Positions 35,148 through 45,700 of a stretch of 58,021 bases of DNA are shown one piece after another. The translations under genes were made by a program, and so were the position numbers. This DNA is from an uncultured Candidatus Poseidoniales archaeon (lineage in GTDB: Archaea > Thermoplasmatota > Poseidoniia > Poseidoniales > Thalassarchaeaceae): NCBI GenBank assembly GCA_902593945.1, contig CACJKA010000007.1, forward strand, positions 1 to 58,021, in the 5' to 3' direction. The stretch's first letter is position 1. Each line of letters begins with the position of its first letter. Below the pieces are notes generated by a model. The model searched no databases, was not told the origin of the DNA, and worked only from the letters and a program-made list of their open reading frames with translations.

Positions 35148-36182
35148 TTAATTTGCTCTGAAGCCAGCATTCAATATCTCTAGACTTTCTTCACTAGGTC
35201 TTAATTGAGAATCGGGTAGAGCCATCAATGGTGTGTTTGTTAATCCGAGTGTTTCAGTGGCTGTTTTCTTATCAGGATTATAGTAAAGTAGGCCAGTGAC
35301 ATGTCTTCCTTCTCTATCAGCCTCATGAATTGCTCGTAGTGCTTCTACTGGGTCGTTCGGATTGTGTTCACTTGCCACTGTTTCCAACCTCAGAGTAGAG
35401 CCATCAAATAATTTAATTTCTTTGAATTCTCCTGCAGGTACCTCTACAGCTTCAATTGGTGAGAAATGAGGGATATAATCTACAATATGCAAAACCTCAT
35501 CATTAGCTTTTACATAGTTGTATGATTTGTAAGACTCATCATTATTAGCAAATGTTACACATGGTGAAATCACATCAATAATCGCCATTCCCTTATGGCT
35601 CATTGCTGCCCTTAGTAATGCCGTTAATTGCTTTTTACTCCCGGAAAATGATCTCGCAACGAAACTGCATCCTAAATTTACAGCCATTGCGCACAAATCA
35701 ATTGGAGCCTGCTCATTCATAGCACCCTTTTTCTTTTTCGAACCTTTTTCCACTGTGGCGCTGTATTGACCTTTAGTCAATCCGTATACTCCATTATTTT
35801 CAATAATATATACCATATCTAGATTTCTTCGTATAGCATGAATAAATTGACCTATACCTATACTAGCAGTATCTCCATCTCCAGAAACTGCTAAGAATGA
35901 AAGATCTTTATTCACCATATTTGCACCAGTTGTAACTGATGGCATTCTCCCATGCACTGTATTAAATCCATGACTCTTACCTAGGAAATATGCTGGGGTT
36001 TTAGATGAACAACCTATCCCACTCATCTTTGCTATTCCCTCTGGTTTTATTCCATTTTCCCATGCTGCTTGAATAATAACGTTTGAGATCTGATCATGCC
36101 CACAACCGGGGCATAATGATGATTTCCCGCCTTTGTATTCTGATTTTTCCAAGTCTATTACATTCAACTTCAAAATACTCAT
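35148..36182 (-). CDS. korB: 2-oxoacid:ferredoxin oxidoreductase, beta subunit
   Basis: The beta subunit binds thiamine pyrophosphate and an iron-sulfur cluster and, with the alpha subunit, oxidises a 2-oxoacid to its CoA thioester with ferredoxin as acceptor. Seen: CPGCGHDQ near residue 24, IGCSSKTP, GDGDTASIGIG (the TPP-binding GDG region) and VYGLTKGQYSAT. Length (344) fits the KorB/PorB type. The start overlaps the korA stop by four bases (ATGA). A strong GGAGGTGG Shine-Dalgarno (36187-36194) lies four bases before it. Beside an aconitase-containing region, a 2-oxoglutarate role is likely but not proven. Confidence 0.9.
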   Translation of the reverse strand: MSILKLNVIDLEKSEYKGGKSSLCPGCGHDQISNVIIQAAWENGIKPEGIAKMSGIGCSSKTPAYFLGKSHGFNTVHGRMPSVTTGANMVNKDLSFLAVSGDGDTASIGIGQFIHAIRRNLDMVYIIENNGVYGLTKGQYSATVEKGSKKKKGAMNEQAPIDLCAMAVNLGCSFVARSFSGSKKQLTALLRAAMSHKGMAIIDVISPCVTFANNDESYKSYNYVKANDEVLHIVDYIPHFSPIEAVEVPAGEFKEIKLFDGSTLRLETVASEHNPNDPVEALRAIHEADREGRHVTGLLYYNPDKKTATETLGLTNTPLMALPDSQLRPSEESLEILNAGFRAN

Positions 36183-37966
36183 GACTCCACCTCCTCTAAA
36201 GCATCAATAATCATATTTGTATACACCCGAGCTCTTGGTGGCAAACCATCACTGTATGCTACACTGTGGATCTTATTTAGTAAATGTACAGGTAGTTCCT
36301 TTCTTAGAATACCAAAAAGTTGACCATCTCTATTTATTTCAAGAACTATCACTCTTTCATGTTCTTCAATAAATGTCTGCAATTCTGAATGATAAGGCAG
36401 AGCGCGAACACGGCATGTACTAACTGTTAAGCCGGTTTTTTCTAACATATCGTCAATCTCTACAATTGTATTTTCCATAGAACCATAGAAGATTATTCCT
36501 AATTTCTTTTCTTTTTCTTCTCTTATTACAGGTGCAGGCAATAGGTCTCTAGCCCCATCAATTTTTTTCCTCAATCTCTTCATAGTTGCATGATAAACTT
36601 GAGGGTCTTCAGAATATATTCCTTCTTCATCATGCCCAGTTCCTCTGTAAAGAATCGGGTCTAGGCCACTTCCAGGTAATGTTCGATATGCAATGCCGTC
36701 TCCATCTACATCTCTGTATCTGCCGTAATTTTCTATTGCATCCATTTGTTCCTGGCTTCTGATTACTTTCCCTCTATCCATTGGGATATCAGGATATTCA
36801 AAACCAGCAGTACTCCATCTATTCATTCCTAAATCTAAGTCTCCAAATCCAAAAACCATGGTCTGGAATCTATCTGCATAATCAAATGCTCTCCATCCGA
36901 ACTCAAAACATTCATCGACAGTACCCGGTATAAGGACGATATGTTGAGTGTCACCATGACTTGCCTCGTAAAGCATTGACAAATCTCCTTGTTGGGTCCT
37001 TGTTGGCAATCCTGTAGATGGCCCAGTTCTATTTACATCCCAAATGACTCCGGGTACTTCCGCGAAGTAAAACAAACCAATGAACTCAGACATTAATGAA
37101 ATTCCAGGTCCACTAGTACATGTCATCCCTCTTCCTCCTGCCCATCCTGCTCCTAGGACCATGCCTGCAGCCGCCAATTCATCTTCTGCTTGAACCACTG
37201 CACATGTTGCACCACCGTCTTCGCCTTCTCTGAGTTTTGGGATCCATCCAATTATGGACTCCGCAACTGAAGAAGACGGTGTTATTGGATACCAAGATAG
37301 CATATTTATTCCACCATAAATAGCCCCAAGAGCGGTAGCTTCATTTCCTTCAATAAGAAATGTATTTGGATCTTTTTCTCTAGCTTCAACTAGGTATTCA
37401 GATTCATATTCCCAATTTTCTTTAGCATATTCTTTACCCTCGGAGATAGCTTGCATATTCCATTCAATAGCCTTCTCTTTTCCTCCAAATTGTTGAGAAA
37501 TAGCTTTCCTTATTGCTTCATCGTCAATTTTTAGAATATGTGCAAGAGCTCCTACATAATACATATTTGCCATAAGTTTAGCCATTTTCGGACTTATTGT
37601 TCTTGCCATTTTAGTCATCGGCATTCCAAGAACAATACAATCATCTCTATCAACTGGCAATTTTGTATCTTGATTGTAAATAATAACTGTACCTGGGTCA
37701 AGTTTGTCCAAGTCTTTTTGCCATGTATCTTTATTCATCATTATCTGTATATGTGTATAATCTCCGGGTGCTTGATATCCTGCATCACTAGCTCTGATGA
37801 TGAACCAAGTAGGTAGTCCTGAAATATTGCTTGGGAACAAATTCTTACCGCTGACCGGAACCCCCATTTCATACATTGAATGTAATATCACTAGATTTGC
37901 TGATTGCGAACCTGTTCCATTTGCTGTTGCTATGTTGATTGTAAAGTCATTAACTCTGAGGCTCAT
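36179..37966 (-). CDS. korA: 2-oxoacid:ferredoxin oxidoreductase, fused gamma-alpha subunit
   Basis: The 595-residue protein has the N-terminal gamma domain (FTINIATANGTGSQSAN) and the alpha region with EGNEATALGAIYGGINMLSWYPITPSS, GAGWAGGRGMTCTSGPGISL and GPSTGLPTRTQQGDL, all diagnostic of the fused 2-oxoacid:acceptor oxidoreductase type. Together with korB it forms a two-gene operon. This is the heterotrophic or TCA-type 2-oxoglutarate enzyme layout, though pyruvate or branched-chain specificity cannot be excluded. A 155-base divergent region separates it from the cyclophilin gene. Confidence 0.9.
   Translation of the reverse strand: MSLRVNDFTINIATANGTGSQSANLVILHSMYEMGVPVSGKNLFPSNISGLPTWFIIRASDAGYQAPGDYTHIQIMMNKDTWQKDLDKLDPGTVIIYNQDTKLPVDRDDCIVLGMPMTKMARTISPKMAKLMANMYYVGALAHILKIDDEAIRKAISQQFGGKEKAIEWNMQAISEGKEYAKENWEYESEYLVEAREKDPNTFLIEGNEATALGAIYGGINMLSWYPITPSSSVAESIIGWIPKLREGEDGGATCAVVQAEDELAAAGMVLGAGWAGGRGMTCTSGPGISLMSEFIGLFYFAEVPGVIWDVNRTGPSTGLPTRTQQGDLSMLYEASHGDTQHIVLIPGTVDECFEFGWRAFDYADRFQTMVFGFGDLDLGMNRWSTAGFEYPDIPMDRGKVIRSQEQMDAIENYGRYRDVDGDGIAYRTLPGSGLDPILYRGTGHDEEGIYSEDPQVYHATMKRLRKKIDGARDLLPAPVIREEKEKKLGIIFYGSMENTIVEIDDMLEKTGLTVSTCRVRALPYHSELQTFIEEHERVIVLEINRDGQLFGILRKELPVHLLNKIHSVAYSDGLPPRARVYTNMIIDALEEVES
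36187..36194 (-). promoter_or_regulatory. Strong Shine-Dalgarno for korB
   Basis: Minus-strand GGAGGTGG, four bases before the korB ATG and inside the end of korA. It fixes the start of korB and suggests separate efficient re-initiation on the shared mRNA. Confidence 0.75.
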
Positions 37967-38121
37967 TGTTTCACATTCTCCGGTGGTACCATAGCCCCTA
38001 GGGTGCTTGCGTGAGTCAACTGCCGTAGAGAACTAGTATTATGTATTGCCGTTCTCCAATCCGAAATTTTTAGCAAAACAGGTTCCGTTGTAGTTTTTTA
38101 TTAGGTGGTCTTCCGAGGCAC

Positions 38122-39153
38122 ATGCCTGTATCCGAAAAACTGCAAAGAGCTTGGGATGAAGCAAAGAATTCGATAGCAAGTCAAGACCATCCTGATAAAG
38201 CATTAGCAACTCTCCGTTCTGTTGCTTGGGATAATTGTGAAAACGATGTACAGAGAGCCAAAACTCTTTCATTAGCAGCGGACCTTTATGTCATAAAAGC
38301 CAACACCGATTCATCTTCTAGAAGAACAAATTTAAAACAGGCATACAAGAATTATTCGAATGCACTAAAACTCGACCCTAAGTCGAAAGAAACTCTTCGT
38401 GAAAGAGGCAAGTTAATTTCTATTATGGACCAAGAGGGAATCTCGACCGGTTCAACTTTCCAAGTATTAGATAATGGCAGCCCAACACCAATGGGATTAG
38501 TTGTAATGTTAGTCGTATGCCTCCTCCTATTGTCTTCAGTCAAGGTTCTAGCAGATTTCATGAACGAAGATGAGGTAATTTCTGGCTCACAAGCAACTAT
38601 GCAGATCTCATATGTCCCTGAAGGAATGGATGAATCTAGCAGAACTACAGCAACTATTGTAATTGATTTGTACGCTACACAAGCTCCAGATCACGTCGAG
38701 AACTTTATTGCTCACTCAGTAAATGACAATTATAAGGCTACTATTTTTCACAGGATTATAGATGGCTTTATGATTCAGGGTGGCGATTTTGAGACCGGAA
38801 CAGGAAGCGGTGGTTATGCTTACAATTGGTATGGTTATTGTAACGGAAATGCTCAGTCAAGCTCTAGTGAATGTGACAGAACTTCTTGGACAGTAGGTGA
38901 TGAAGCAAATAATGGCTTAGTCCATGAGCCAGGTGTGATTTCGATGGCCAAAACAAGTAATCCAAATACTGGAGGTAGTCAATTCTTTATTGTCCCTGAG
39001 GACAGTACCCCTTCCCATCTCGATGGTCAACATACTGTTTTCGGTAAAGTTTCCAGTGGTTTAAGCTCAGTTACTGCGATTAGCGATGTAGATACCGATG
39101 GAAATGATAGACCTGATTATGAGGTACGTTTACTTTCTGTAGTTATATCTTGA
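38122..39153 (+). CDS. Membrane-anchored cyclophilin-type peptidyl-prolyl isomerase with N-terminal helical repeats
   Basis: This 343-residue protein has a cytoplasmic N-terminal TPR-like helical domain (residues about 1-95), one transmembrane helix (about 119-140) and a cyclophilin domain outside (about 150-343). Cyclophilin signatures are present: FHRIIDGFMIQGGDF, ISMAKTSNPNTGGSQFFI and LDGQHTVFGKV. An insert at about residues 232-258 contains two Cys (YCNGN and ECDRT) that could form a disulfide. The probable role is folding help at the cell surface. The ATG has a GAGG Shine-Dalgarno. Confidence 0.88.
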   Translation: MPVSEKLQRAWDEAKNSIASQDHPDKALATLRSVAWDNCENDVQRAKTLSLAADLYVIKANTDSSSRRTNLKQAYKNYSNALKLDPKSKETLRERGKLISIMDQEGISTGSTFQVLDNGSPTPMGLVVMLVVCLLLLSSVKVLADFMNEDEVISGSQATMQISYVPEGMDESSRTTATIVIDLYATQAPDHVENFIAHSVNDNYKATIFHRIIDGFMIQGGDFETGTGSGGYAYNWYGYCNGNAQSSSSECDRTSWTVGDEANNGLVHEPGVISMAKTSNPNTGGSQFFIVPEDSTPSHLDGQHTVFGKVSSGLSSVTAISDVDTDGNDRPDYEVRLLSVVIS

Positions 39154-39203
39154 TTTTAAGATAAATACGAAGTTTATTGTTAGGCATATTCTTGTGCTTA
39201 ATC

Positions 39204-41906
39204 ATGGCCGGTATAAACATGGTTGCTGATGATTTGTTCTTTGCGAAGTCCAATTTCGAGACACATTCTGGAGATACTGGCTTTTTCATGTCATTAAAGA
39301 GGCTTGAAGAGCAGGGTCTTTGTAAATTAGATGAACTACCATTTTCAATCAGAATTTTACTTGAATCTGCACTTAGGAAATGTGATGGTTTCCTAGTTAC
39401 TAAAGAAGATGTCATGAGGATTGCATCTTGGACTCCTACAATGAAACCAGAAGAAATTCCTTTCAATCCAAGTAGGGTAATTTTGCAGGATTTTACTGGT
39501 GTACCTGCAGTAGTAGATATTGCTGCATTAAGAGATGCAATGGTAGATTTAGGAGGAAATCCCGAGAAAGTAAACCCGCAAGTCCCTGTTGATTTAGTGA
39601 TAGATCATTCTGTTCAAGTTGATATTTCGGGTTTATTCCCCGATGCTAGAGAGCGTAATTTGGAAATAGAATATTTGCGTAATATGGAGAGATATAAATT
39701 TCTAAAATGGGGGCAAATGAACTTAGATAATTTCAGAGCTGTACCTCCTGGGAGAGGAATTGTTCACCAAGTAAATCTAGAATGGATCGCCAGCGTTGCT
39801 CGTTTAGAAAATGATTTATGGATACCTGATTCTCTTGTTGGTACGGATTCTCATACTACCATGATAAATGGTCTTGGTGTCCTTGGATGGGGGGTTGGCG
39901 GTATTGAAGCAGAAGCGGTGATGCTCGGTCAGCCAATTTACATGCTATTACCTGAAGTAGTTGGATTTGAGTTAATCGGTAATCTACGTGCAGGAGTTAC
40001 AGCAACAGATATGACATTAAGAATTGTTGAACTTTTGAGAGAACACGGAGTGGTATCTAAATTCGTAGAGTTCTATGGTTCTGGTATGGCCAATCTTAGT
40101 CTTCCCGACAGGGCAACAATAGCCAACATGGCTCCCGAATATGGTGCAACTTGTGGATTTTTCCCAGTAGATGACAAAACTCTTGATTACATGCATTTGT
40201 CAGGCAGAGAACCTTCACACATAGAAAATGTCAAGCGATATTTAACTGCCCAAGGACTATTTCATACAAGCGAAACTCCCGTTCCTAAATTTACATCGTC
40301 AATTAAATTAGATTTAAGTACGGTTGAACCTGCTCTGGCAGGTCCCAAGAGGCCCCAAGATAGAGTAAATCTTTCTGAAATGAGAGAACATTGGTTGGAA
40401 AGTCTAAATTCTCCATCTGGCCATCAAGGACATGGCATAAATCCTGAGAATAATCAAGATTCGTCCCACATAGAAGGAAGAAATGTAAATCTTCAACATG
40501 GAGACATTGTGATTGCTGCAATCACAAGCTGTACTAACACCAGTAACCCAAGTGTTATGTTAGCAGCAGGCTTATTGGCTAGGAATGCTATCTTGAAAGG
40601 ATTGCAATTAAAGCCTTGGGTCAGACCTAGTTTAGCTCCTGGAAGTAGAGTAGTTACCGAATATTTTGATGCGGCAGGATTAACTGAAGATTTGGCCACT
40701 TTGGGTTTCAATGTTGTTGGTTATGGATGTACTACTTGTATAGGTAATTCCGGCCCACTAGATGAAGATATTGAGAATGCAATTGATGAGTCTAATCTCA
40801 TTGTTGGTAGCGTACTTTCTGGGAATCGTAATTTTGAGGGACGTATTCATCAAAAGGTTAAGGCGAATTATCTCGCAAGTCCACCATTGGTTGTAGCTTA
40901 CGCTCTAGCGGGAACTTTAGATATTGATTTATTCAATGACCCTGTAGGATATACTTCAGATGATGAGCCAGTAATGCTTTCCGACATTTGGCCATCCGAA
41001 GATGAAATTAATGAGACTTTACGTAATTGTTTAACTCCTGAAATGTTTAGGTTTAGATATTCAGATGTTTTAGAAGAACCAAGGTGGGACTCCATCCCTT
41101 CTGAAGAATCTGCATTATATCTTTGGGAGGAGGAATCAACTTATATTCGACTTCCTTCATTTTTTGAGGGAATTAAAGCCGAACCTTCTCCAATTAAACC
41201 AATAAAAAATGCTAGAGTTTTATTGAAACTCGGAGATTCTGTTACTACTGATCATATTTCTCCCGCCGGGGCTTTTCCTCACCACGGTCCTGCTGGACAA
41301 TATCTTGTTAGAAATGGCGTAGAATTGAAAGATTTCAACTCTTTTGGTAGTCGAAGAGGCAACCATGAAGTAATGATGAGAGGTACATTTGCTAATATTC
41401 GTATCAAGAACCAAATTGCAGAAGGTACTGAAGGTGGTTGGACGAAACATTTTCCAACTGACGAAGTAGTTTCTGTCTTTGAAGCAAGTCAAAGATATCA
41501 ATCGGATGGAACCGATCTAGTGGTCTTAGCCGGATCTCAATATGGTACAGGGAGTAGTAGGGACTGGGCGGCTAAAGGTACATTATTACTTGGAGTTAGG
41601 GCAGTGATTGCTACTTCTTTCGAACGAATTCATCGTTCAAATCTTGTTGGAATGGGCGTACTTCCTTTGACTTTTGTCGATGGAGATGATGCCGATTCAC
41701 TAGGACTCGATGGAACTGAAAGTTTCAATATCCCTGCTGATTTAGAATTGGTTCCTCTGTCAACAATAGAGATTCAAGCAATCAAAATAGATGGTGAAGT
41801 AATAAATTTCAAAGCAATTGTTCGTTTAGATACTCCAGTTGAGGTTGATTACTACAAAAATGGTGGAATCTTACAAACAGTTTTACGTAATCTAGCCAAA
41901 GAATGA
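39204..41906 (+). CDS. acnA: Aconitate hydratase (AcnA/IRP type)
   Basis: Aconitase interconverts citrate and isocitrate. The about 900-residue protein has the three 4Fe-4S cysteines in AAITSCTNTSNP and VVGYGCTTCIGNSG. Other family sites are DLVIDHSVQVD, GTDSHTTMINGLGVLGWGVGG, LGDSVTTDHISPAG, SFGSRRGNHEVMMRG and GSQYGTGSSRDWAAKG. Several start codons are in frame (TTG 39177, ATG 39204, ATG 39219) and none has a good Shine-Dalgarno; I give 39204. Bacterial/eukaryotic-type aconitase. It may work in the same TCA segment as korAB. Confidence 0.94.
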   Translation: MAGINMVADDLFFAKSNFETHSGDTGFFMSLKRLEEQGLCKLDELPFSIRILLESALRKCDGFLVTKEDVMRIASWTPTMKPEEIPFNPSRVILQDFTGVPAVVDIAALRDAMVDLGGNPEKVNPQVPVDLVIDHSVQVDISGLFPDARERNLEIEYLRNMERYKFLKWGQMNLDNFRAVPPGRGIVHQVNLEWIASVARLENDLWIPDSLVGTDSHTTMINGLGVLGWGVGGIEAEAVMLGQPIYMLLPEVVGFELIGNLRAGVTATDMTLRIVELLREHGVVSKFVEFYGSGMANLSLPDRATIANMAPEYGATCGFFPVDDKTLDYMHLSGREPSHIENVKRYLTAQGLFHTSETPVPKFTSSIKLDLSTVEPALAGPKRPQDRVNLSEMREHWLESLNSPSGHQGHGINPENNQDSSHIEGRNVNLQHGDIVIAAITSCTNTSNPSVMLAAGLLARNAILKGLQLKPWVRPSLAPGSRVVTEYFDAAGLTEDLATLGFNVVGYGCTTCIGNSGPLDEDIENAIDESNLIVGSVLSGNRNFEGRIHQKVKANYLASPPLVVAYALAGTLDIDLFNDPVGYTSDDEPVMLSDIWPSEDEINETLRNCLTPEMFRFRYSDVLEEPRWDSIPSEESALYLWEEESTYIRLPSFFEGIKAEPSPIKPIKNARVLLKLGDSVTTDHISPAGAFPHHGPAGQYLVRNGVELKDFNSFGSRRGNHEVMMRGTFANIRIKNQIAEGTEGGWTKHFPTDEVVSVFEASQRYQSDGTDLVVLAGSQYGTGSSRDWAAKGTLLLGVRAVIATSFERIHRSNLVGMGVLPLTFVDGDDADSLGLDGTESFNIPADLELVPLSTIEIQAIKIDGEVINFKAIVRLDTPVEVDYYKNGGILQTVLRNLAKE

Positions 41907-41952
41907 ATTGAAACGTGATGTCTTATCTGCGAGTAATATTGGAGTTGATGGT

Positions 41953-42612
41953 ATGCAAATGAGAGGTACAGTGAGATTTCGGTTCCGTTCCCCTGAAAAT
42001 GACATAGATATAATCATTGAAGGCGAATCCAGTGTAGTGGAATCACTAAGGAAAGAATTGGGGTTACAAGGAAGAGTGGGTTTCATCCAACCTCTTTCTG
42101 CTCGATTAGTTGATGGGAGTGAGTTGGAGTCTAAACCCGCCATGGGGGATGATCAAGATTTTTCAGACGTACATGGTGGAGAAGAAAAATTACCCGGGCC
42201 ACCTCCTGATCCTAGTAGCATCCCTGCAGTGGTTAGAAGGATTGGAGATTTAGATATTAAATCTAAAATATCTGAGTTAGATGGCCCTTCCAGGACTGAG
42301 CCCCAAATTGAATATATTAGAGAATTTTTAGAATCAATTGATGAACCTGAACCCCTATCAAATAATTTATCAGGAGATCCAATGGCCGAAGCTTGGTTAC
42401 AAATTTTGTTGACTCTTGTGGTACGCGAACATGGTCAAACATCACTTCCTATCAGTGCTATTGAAGAATTGATAGGTGAGAGAATAAATAGAGAGGGGGC
42501 AGATCTAGAAATCTTCCTTAATCGACTATGGATAATGGGTCGTTTGGAACTAATCTATGGCGGTGCAGAGATACATTATGCACCTAATCCAAGTTGGCTA
42601 GTTTCTCAATAA
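41953..42612 (+). CDS. Unknown protein, possible winged-helix C-terminal region
   Basis: The 219-residue protein is not recognised. The N-terminal half (about 1-60) is beta-rich (TVRFRFRSPENDIDIIIEG), then comes an acidic, Pro-rich linker, and the C-terminal 90 residues are helical with a final beta hairpin (IMGRLELIYGGAEIHY), which could be a winged helix. Start: TTG 41908 is in frame and directly follows the aconitase stop, but GGAG at about 41940-41943 and spacing favour ATG 41953. It shares a strand with acnA and may be coexpressed with it. Confidence 0.6.
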   Translation: MQMRGTVRFRFRSPENDIDIIIEGESSVVESLRKELGLQGRVGFIQPLSARLVDGSELESKPAMGDDQDFSDVHGGEEKLPGPPPDPSSIPAVVRRIGDLDIKSKISELDGPSRTEPQIEYIREFLESIDEPEPLSNNLSGDPMAEAWLQILLTLVVREHGQTSLPISAIEELIGERINREGADLEIFLNRLWIMGRLELIYGGAEIHYAPNPSWLVSQ

Positions 42613-42710
42613 TTTATTATTTAATTTTCTTTAATTTCTCAATATCCACCGAAGGTGAGGGGAATCATTGGGTAATAAGTGCTAAGAATGGAGTTAAACT
42701 CGGAAGTAGT

Positions 42711-45700
42711 ATGCTGTATAGTCTGAAGAATGCCAATAATCAAGCCGCGAAGAGTAGGAAAGCCGTACTACTTGTGACTTTGATGCTTAGTTCCTTGTTT
42801 TTATCGTTGATTCCTGCGGTTTCTGCATCTCATATTACCCAATATGCCGTGCAACGTGACCCTTCCTATATTTCGATAGGGGATCTTGATTGCGATGGAG
42901 ACAATGATATTGCTTCTGCTAGTACTATGGGGCTGTTTATTACGGTACTATACAATGATGGCTCAGGCGGTTTTGCAGATAGGCAGGACGTATTCATTTC
43001 CAATAATGAATCTCGTCGTGCAGGTTTCGTTGATACAGCAGATGGAACCCGTGTCGAAATTGCAGATATTGATGGCGATGGGGTAAATGATCTTGTATAT
43101 TATCAGCAAAATATTAGGTTTGTAGGTGAATCTTTCGTCAGGCCAGGAAATCTTACAATTCTTTGGGGGGATTGTGAAGATAGAGTAAATCTTTGGAGTG
43201 ACTCAGAAATAACAGTCTCAAATCCTTATCTTGCAGATATGGATGTAGCAGATATTGATGGAGACGGGAATGCAGATATCGTGATGGTAGTTAGAGATGC
43301 AACAGCGACCAACCAATATATTCAGGTCTACAAAGGCCCTGACCCAACGCTACTAACTTCTCAACAAACACTTGCAGTTCCTCTGACTTCTGGTCTTTAC
43401 ACGAACATGATTCTTGGACACTATGGTGAGACAGTCACAGGTGGCGGATTCCCTGGCGGTGGCGGAATTGGTGATTGTGAAGATCTCGATATTTGGCTTC
43501 TCAGGACTCCTCCTTTCAATACTGGAGTAGGCGTATCTGTAGGTCATTATGATAATGTAACTGTATTAGAATATGATTGCCTGCAAGGGACCTTCCCTAA
43601 TCCATTAACACCAGGGGCTCAAGGAGTTCATGAATTCAAACTTGATGCAGAGCATAATGAACCATTGTATGGTTTTGATATCAAAGATACTGATGGAAAT
43701 GGAGAAGTTGATTTAATAGCTGCAGTTGACGGATTAACTGGAAATATTTCTTATGCATACGGTTCAGGTACATCTTGGACTACTCAGAATTATGCTTATT
43801 TGGGAGATTTTAAAGGCGCATCAATAACTATTGAAGACGTAAATCAAGATGGCGAATATGATTTCTTCGTACCTACCGAATTAACTTTGACAAGAATTCA
43901 AGATTCTACATCCCAAAATCAGACTTTCCTGTTGTTAGATAATCTTAGGGAGATAAATTCTGTTGAAATAATTCTTGCCAATCCAAATGGTCAAGGTTAT
44001 TTACCTGCTTTATCTTTTGATGTTGGCAGAAGGCCTACCATGGCTCAGCCAGGGCAGTTACAAGGTGGCGAAGATAGCGCATTTGAAATTGTAATCGGTC
44101 AACGAGATTATGCTTACCGATTCGCTAACAATGCGATGTGGCTCGATACACAAGGTTGGCCAGGAGCTGGAGATTTCCTCTCAGTATTGTCTCTCGATAA
44201 CGAAGATGTAGGTATTACAGAAGTTACAGTGGCTCCAGTTTCTTATAATCCGGCAACTGGAGCAGCGCAACTTGGCGAGGGAAATAGATTCGTCAATGTA
44301 ACAATTAAGAATACTGGTTTGAACCCTATATCTGGTAGTGTTGACGTTAATTTGGAAGTTAAAGAGGTATTAGGAGGCTCAGACACCATAGTATATGCCA
44401 ATGATTTCGATGGAAATGAGGACAAGTCTGGATGTAATTCATGTGCATGGGAAAAATTCTCATATACTGGAGAATTTGAAGAAGGCGACTCATCTTGGCA
44501 TGTAGAAACCGGTTCCACTGTCGGACAAAATGCATCATGGTATGAAGCAGATTCTAATCCAACAAATTATTACTGGGCTGGACTTGATTATGAAGGCGGT
44601 CAGAACGAATCAGATTCGGGATACTATAATCATCAAGATGAAGCAGTAATTCTTCAGAATGTTGACTTGACAGGAGCTGATGCAGCCTACCTTGATATGT
44701 GGGCAATGTGTAGTTCATCCTTCTTCCAACTTTATCTTGCAGAACAATTTGATGTAGTGGAACGTTGGTTGTATGAAGACTCATGCAGTATTGAGGTTTG
44801 GAGTGACGGAGCTGGTTGGGAACAAGTTTACTTTAGAGGTGGATGGGATAATGACCGTTATTTCCGCCTACTCTATCAAGGTGTAGACCCTGAGTATAAT
44901 ACCTACAATGGCGATGTTGCGTCTGAAACAGTAACAGGTTGGGTGAATTTCACCGAAGATGGTACTGAGTCTCCAGATCCAGAAAAACTCAACTCTATTG
45001 ATTTGACCCCGTATGCTGGTCAAGTTATTGATATTAGATTTAGATTTAGAAGCGGCTTGATGGGATCCGTAGGTCCTGACGGGGCCTCTTACGATACTGG
45101 ACTGGATGGATTTGCTTTCGATAATATTTCTATTAGAAAGGTAGATGTTAATTTTGGAACTGAGGCATTAGTCAGTCAAGAGCTTTCATTCACAAATCTA
45201 GGTGCTGGTGCAACTCGTGATGTATCACTAACCTCTAACTTTATTGACAATAAGACATATTATATCTCAACATATCTAGAAAACCCTTCAGGATTTGATA
45301 ATGCCGATGAGACAAATGACGAAGTAAAGTTCCAGCTTACTGTCGATAATCTATATGATCCAGGAGTTGCTGAAGAAGCATGGGTTGATCTAGAAAATGG
45401 TGTAAGATATGCTTCTGGAACTAGAGACATCAATGTCAAGGTTCAGAATTATGGTAATACAGTAACTGACTTCCAAGTGGAAGCTAAAGTCAGAAATGCT
45501 TTACCGGACTTAGTCGCAATTGAAGATTTTTCATTCGCTAACCCTGCGGATCAAATATGGGAAGATGACGGAAATATGAATGGTAGCCGTATTGATGACT
45601 CAAGTGGTTCTAATGGCATGCTTCCTCAAAATCAAGGAGTCTTCAACAATCACGCTTATTGGCTTGGTCATCCGGATACAGGGTATGGTGATAACTGGAA

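Noticed and set aside
38039-38272. Minus-strand frame across the korA/cyclophilin divergent region
   Set aside because: It covers the start of the cyclophilin gene in antisense, has no family match and no Shine-Dalgarno.
42594-42710. Extra N-terminal 39 residues of the giant surface protein
   Set aside because: They overlap the upstream gene and precede a clear signal peptide starting at ATG 42711.
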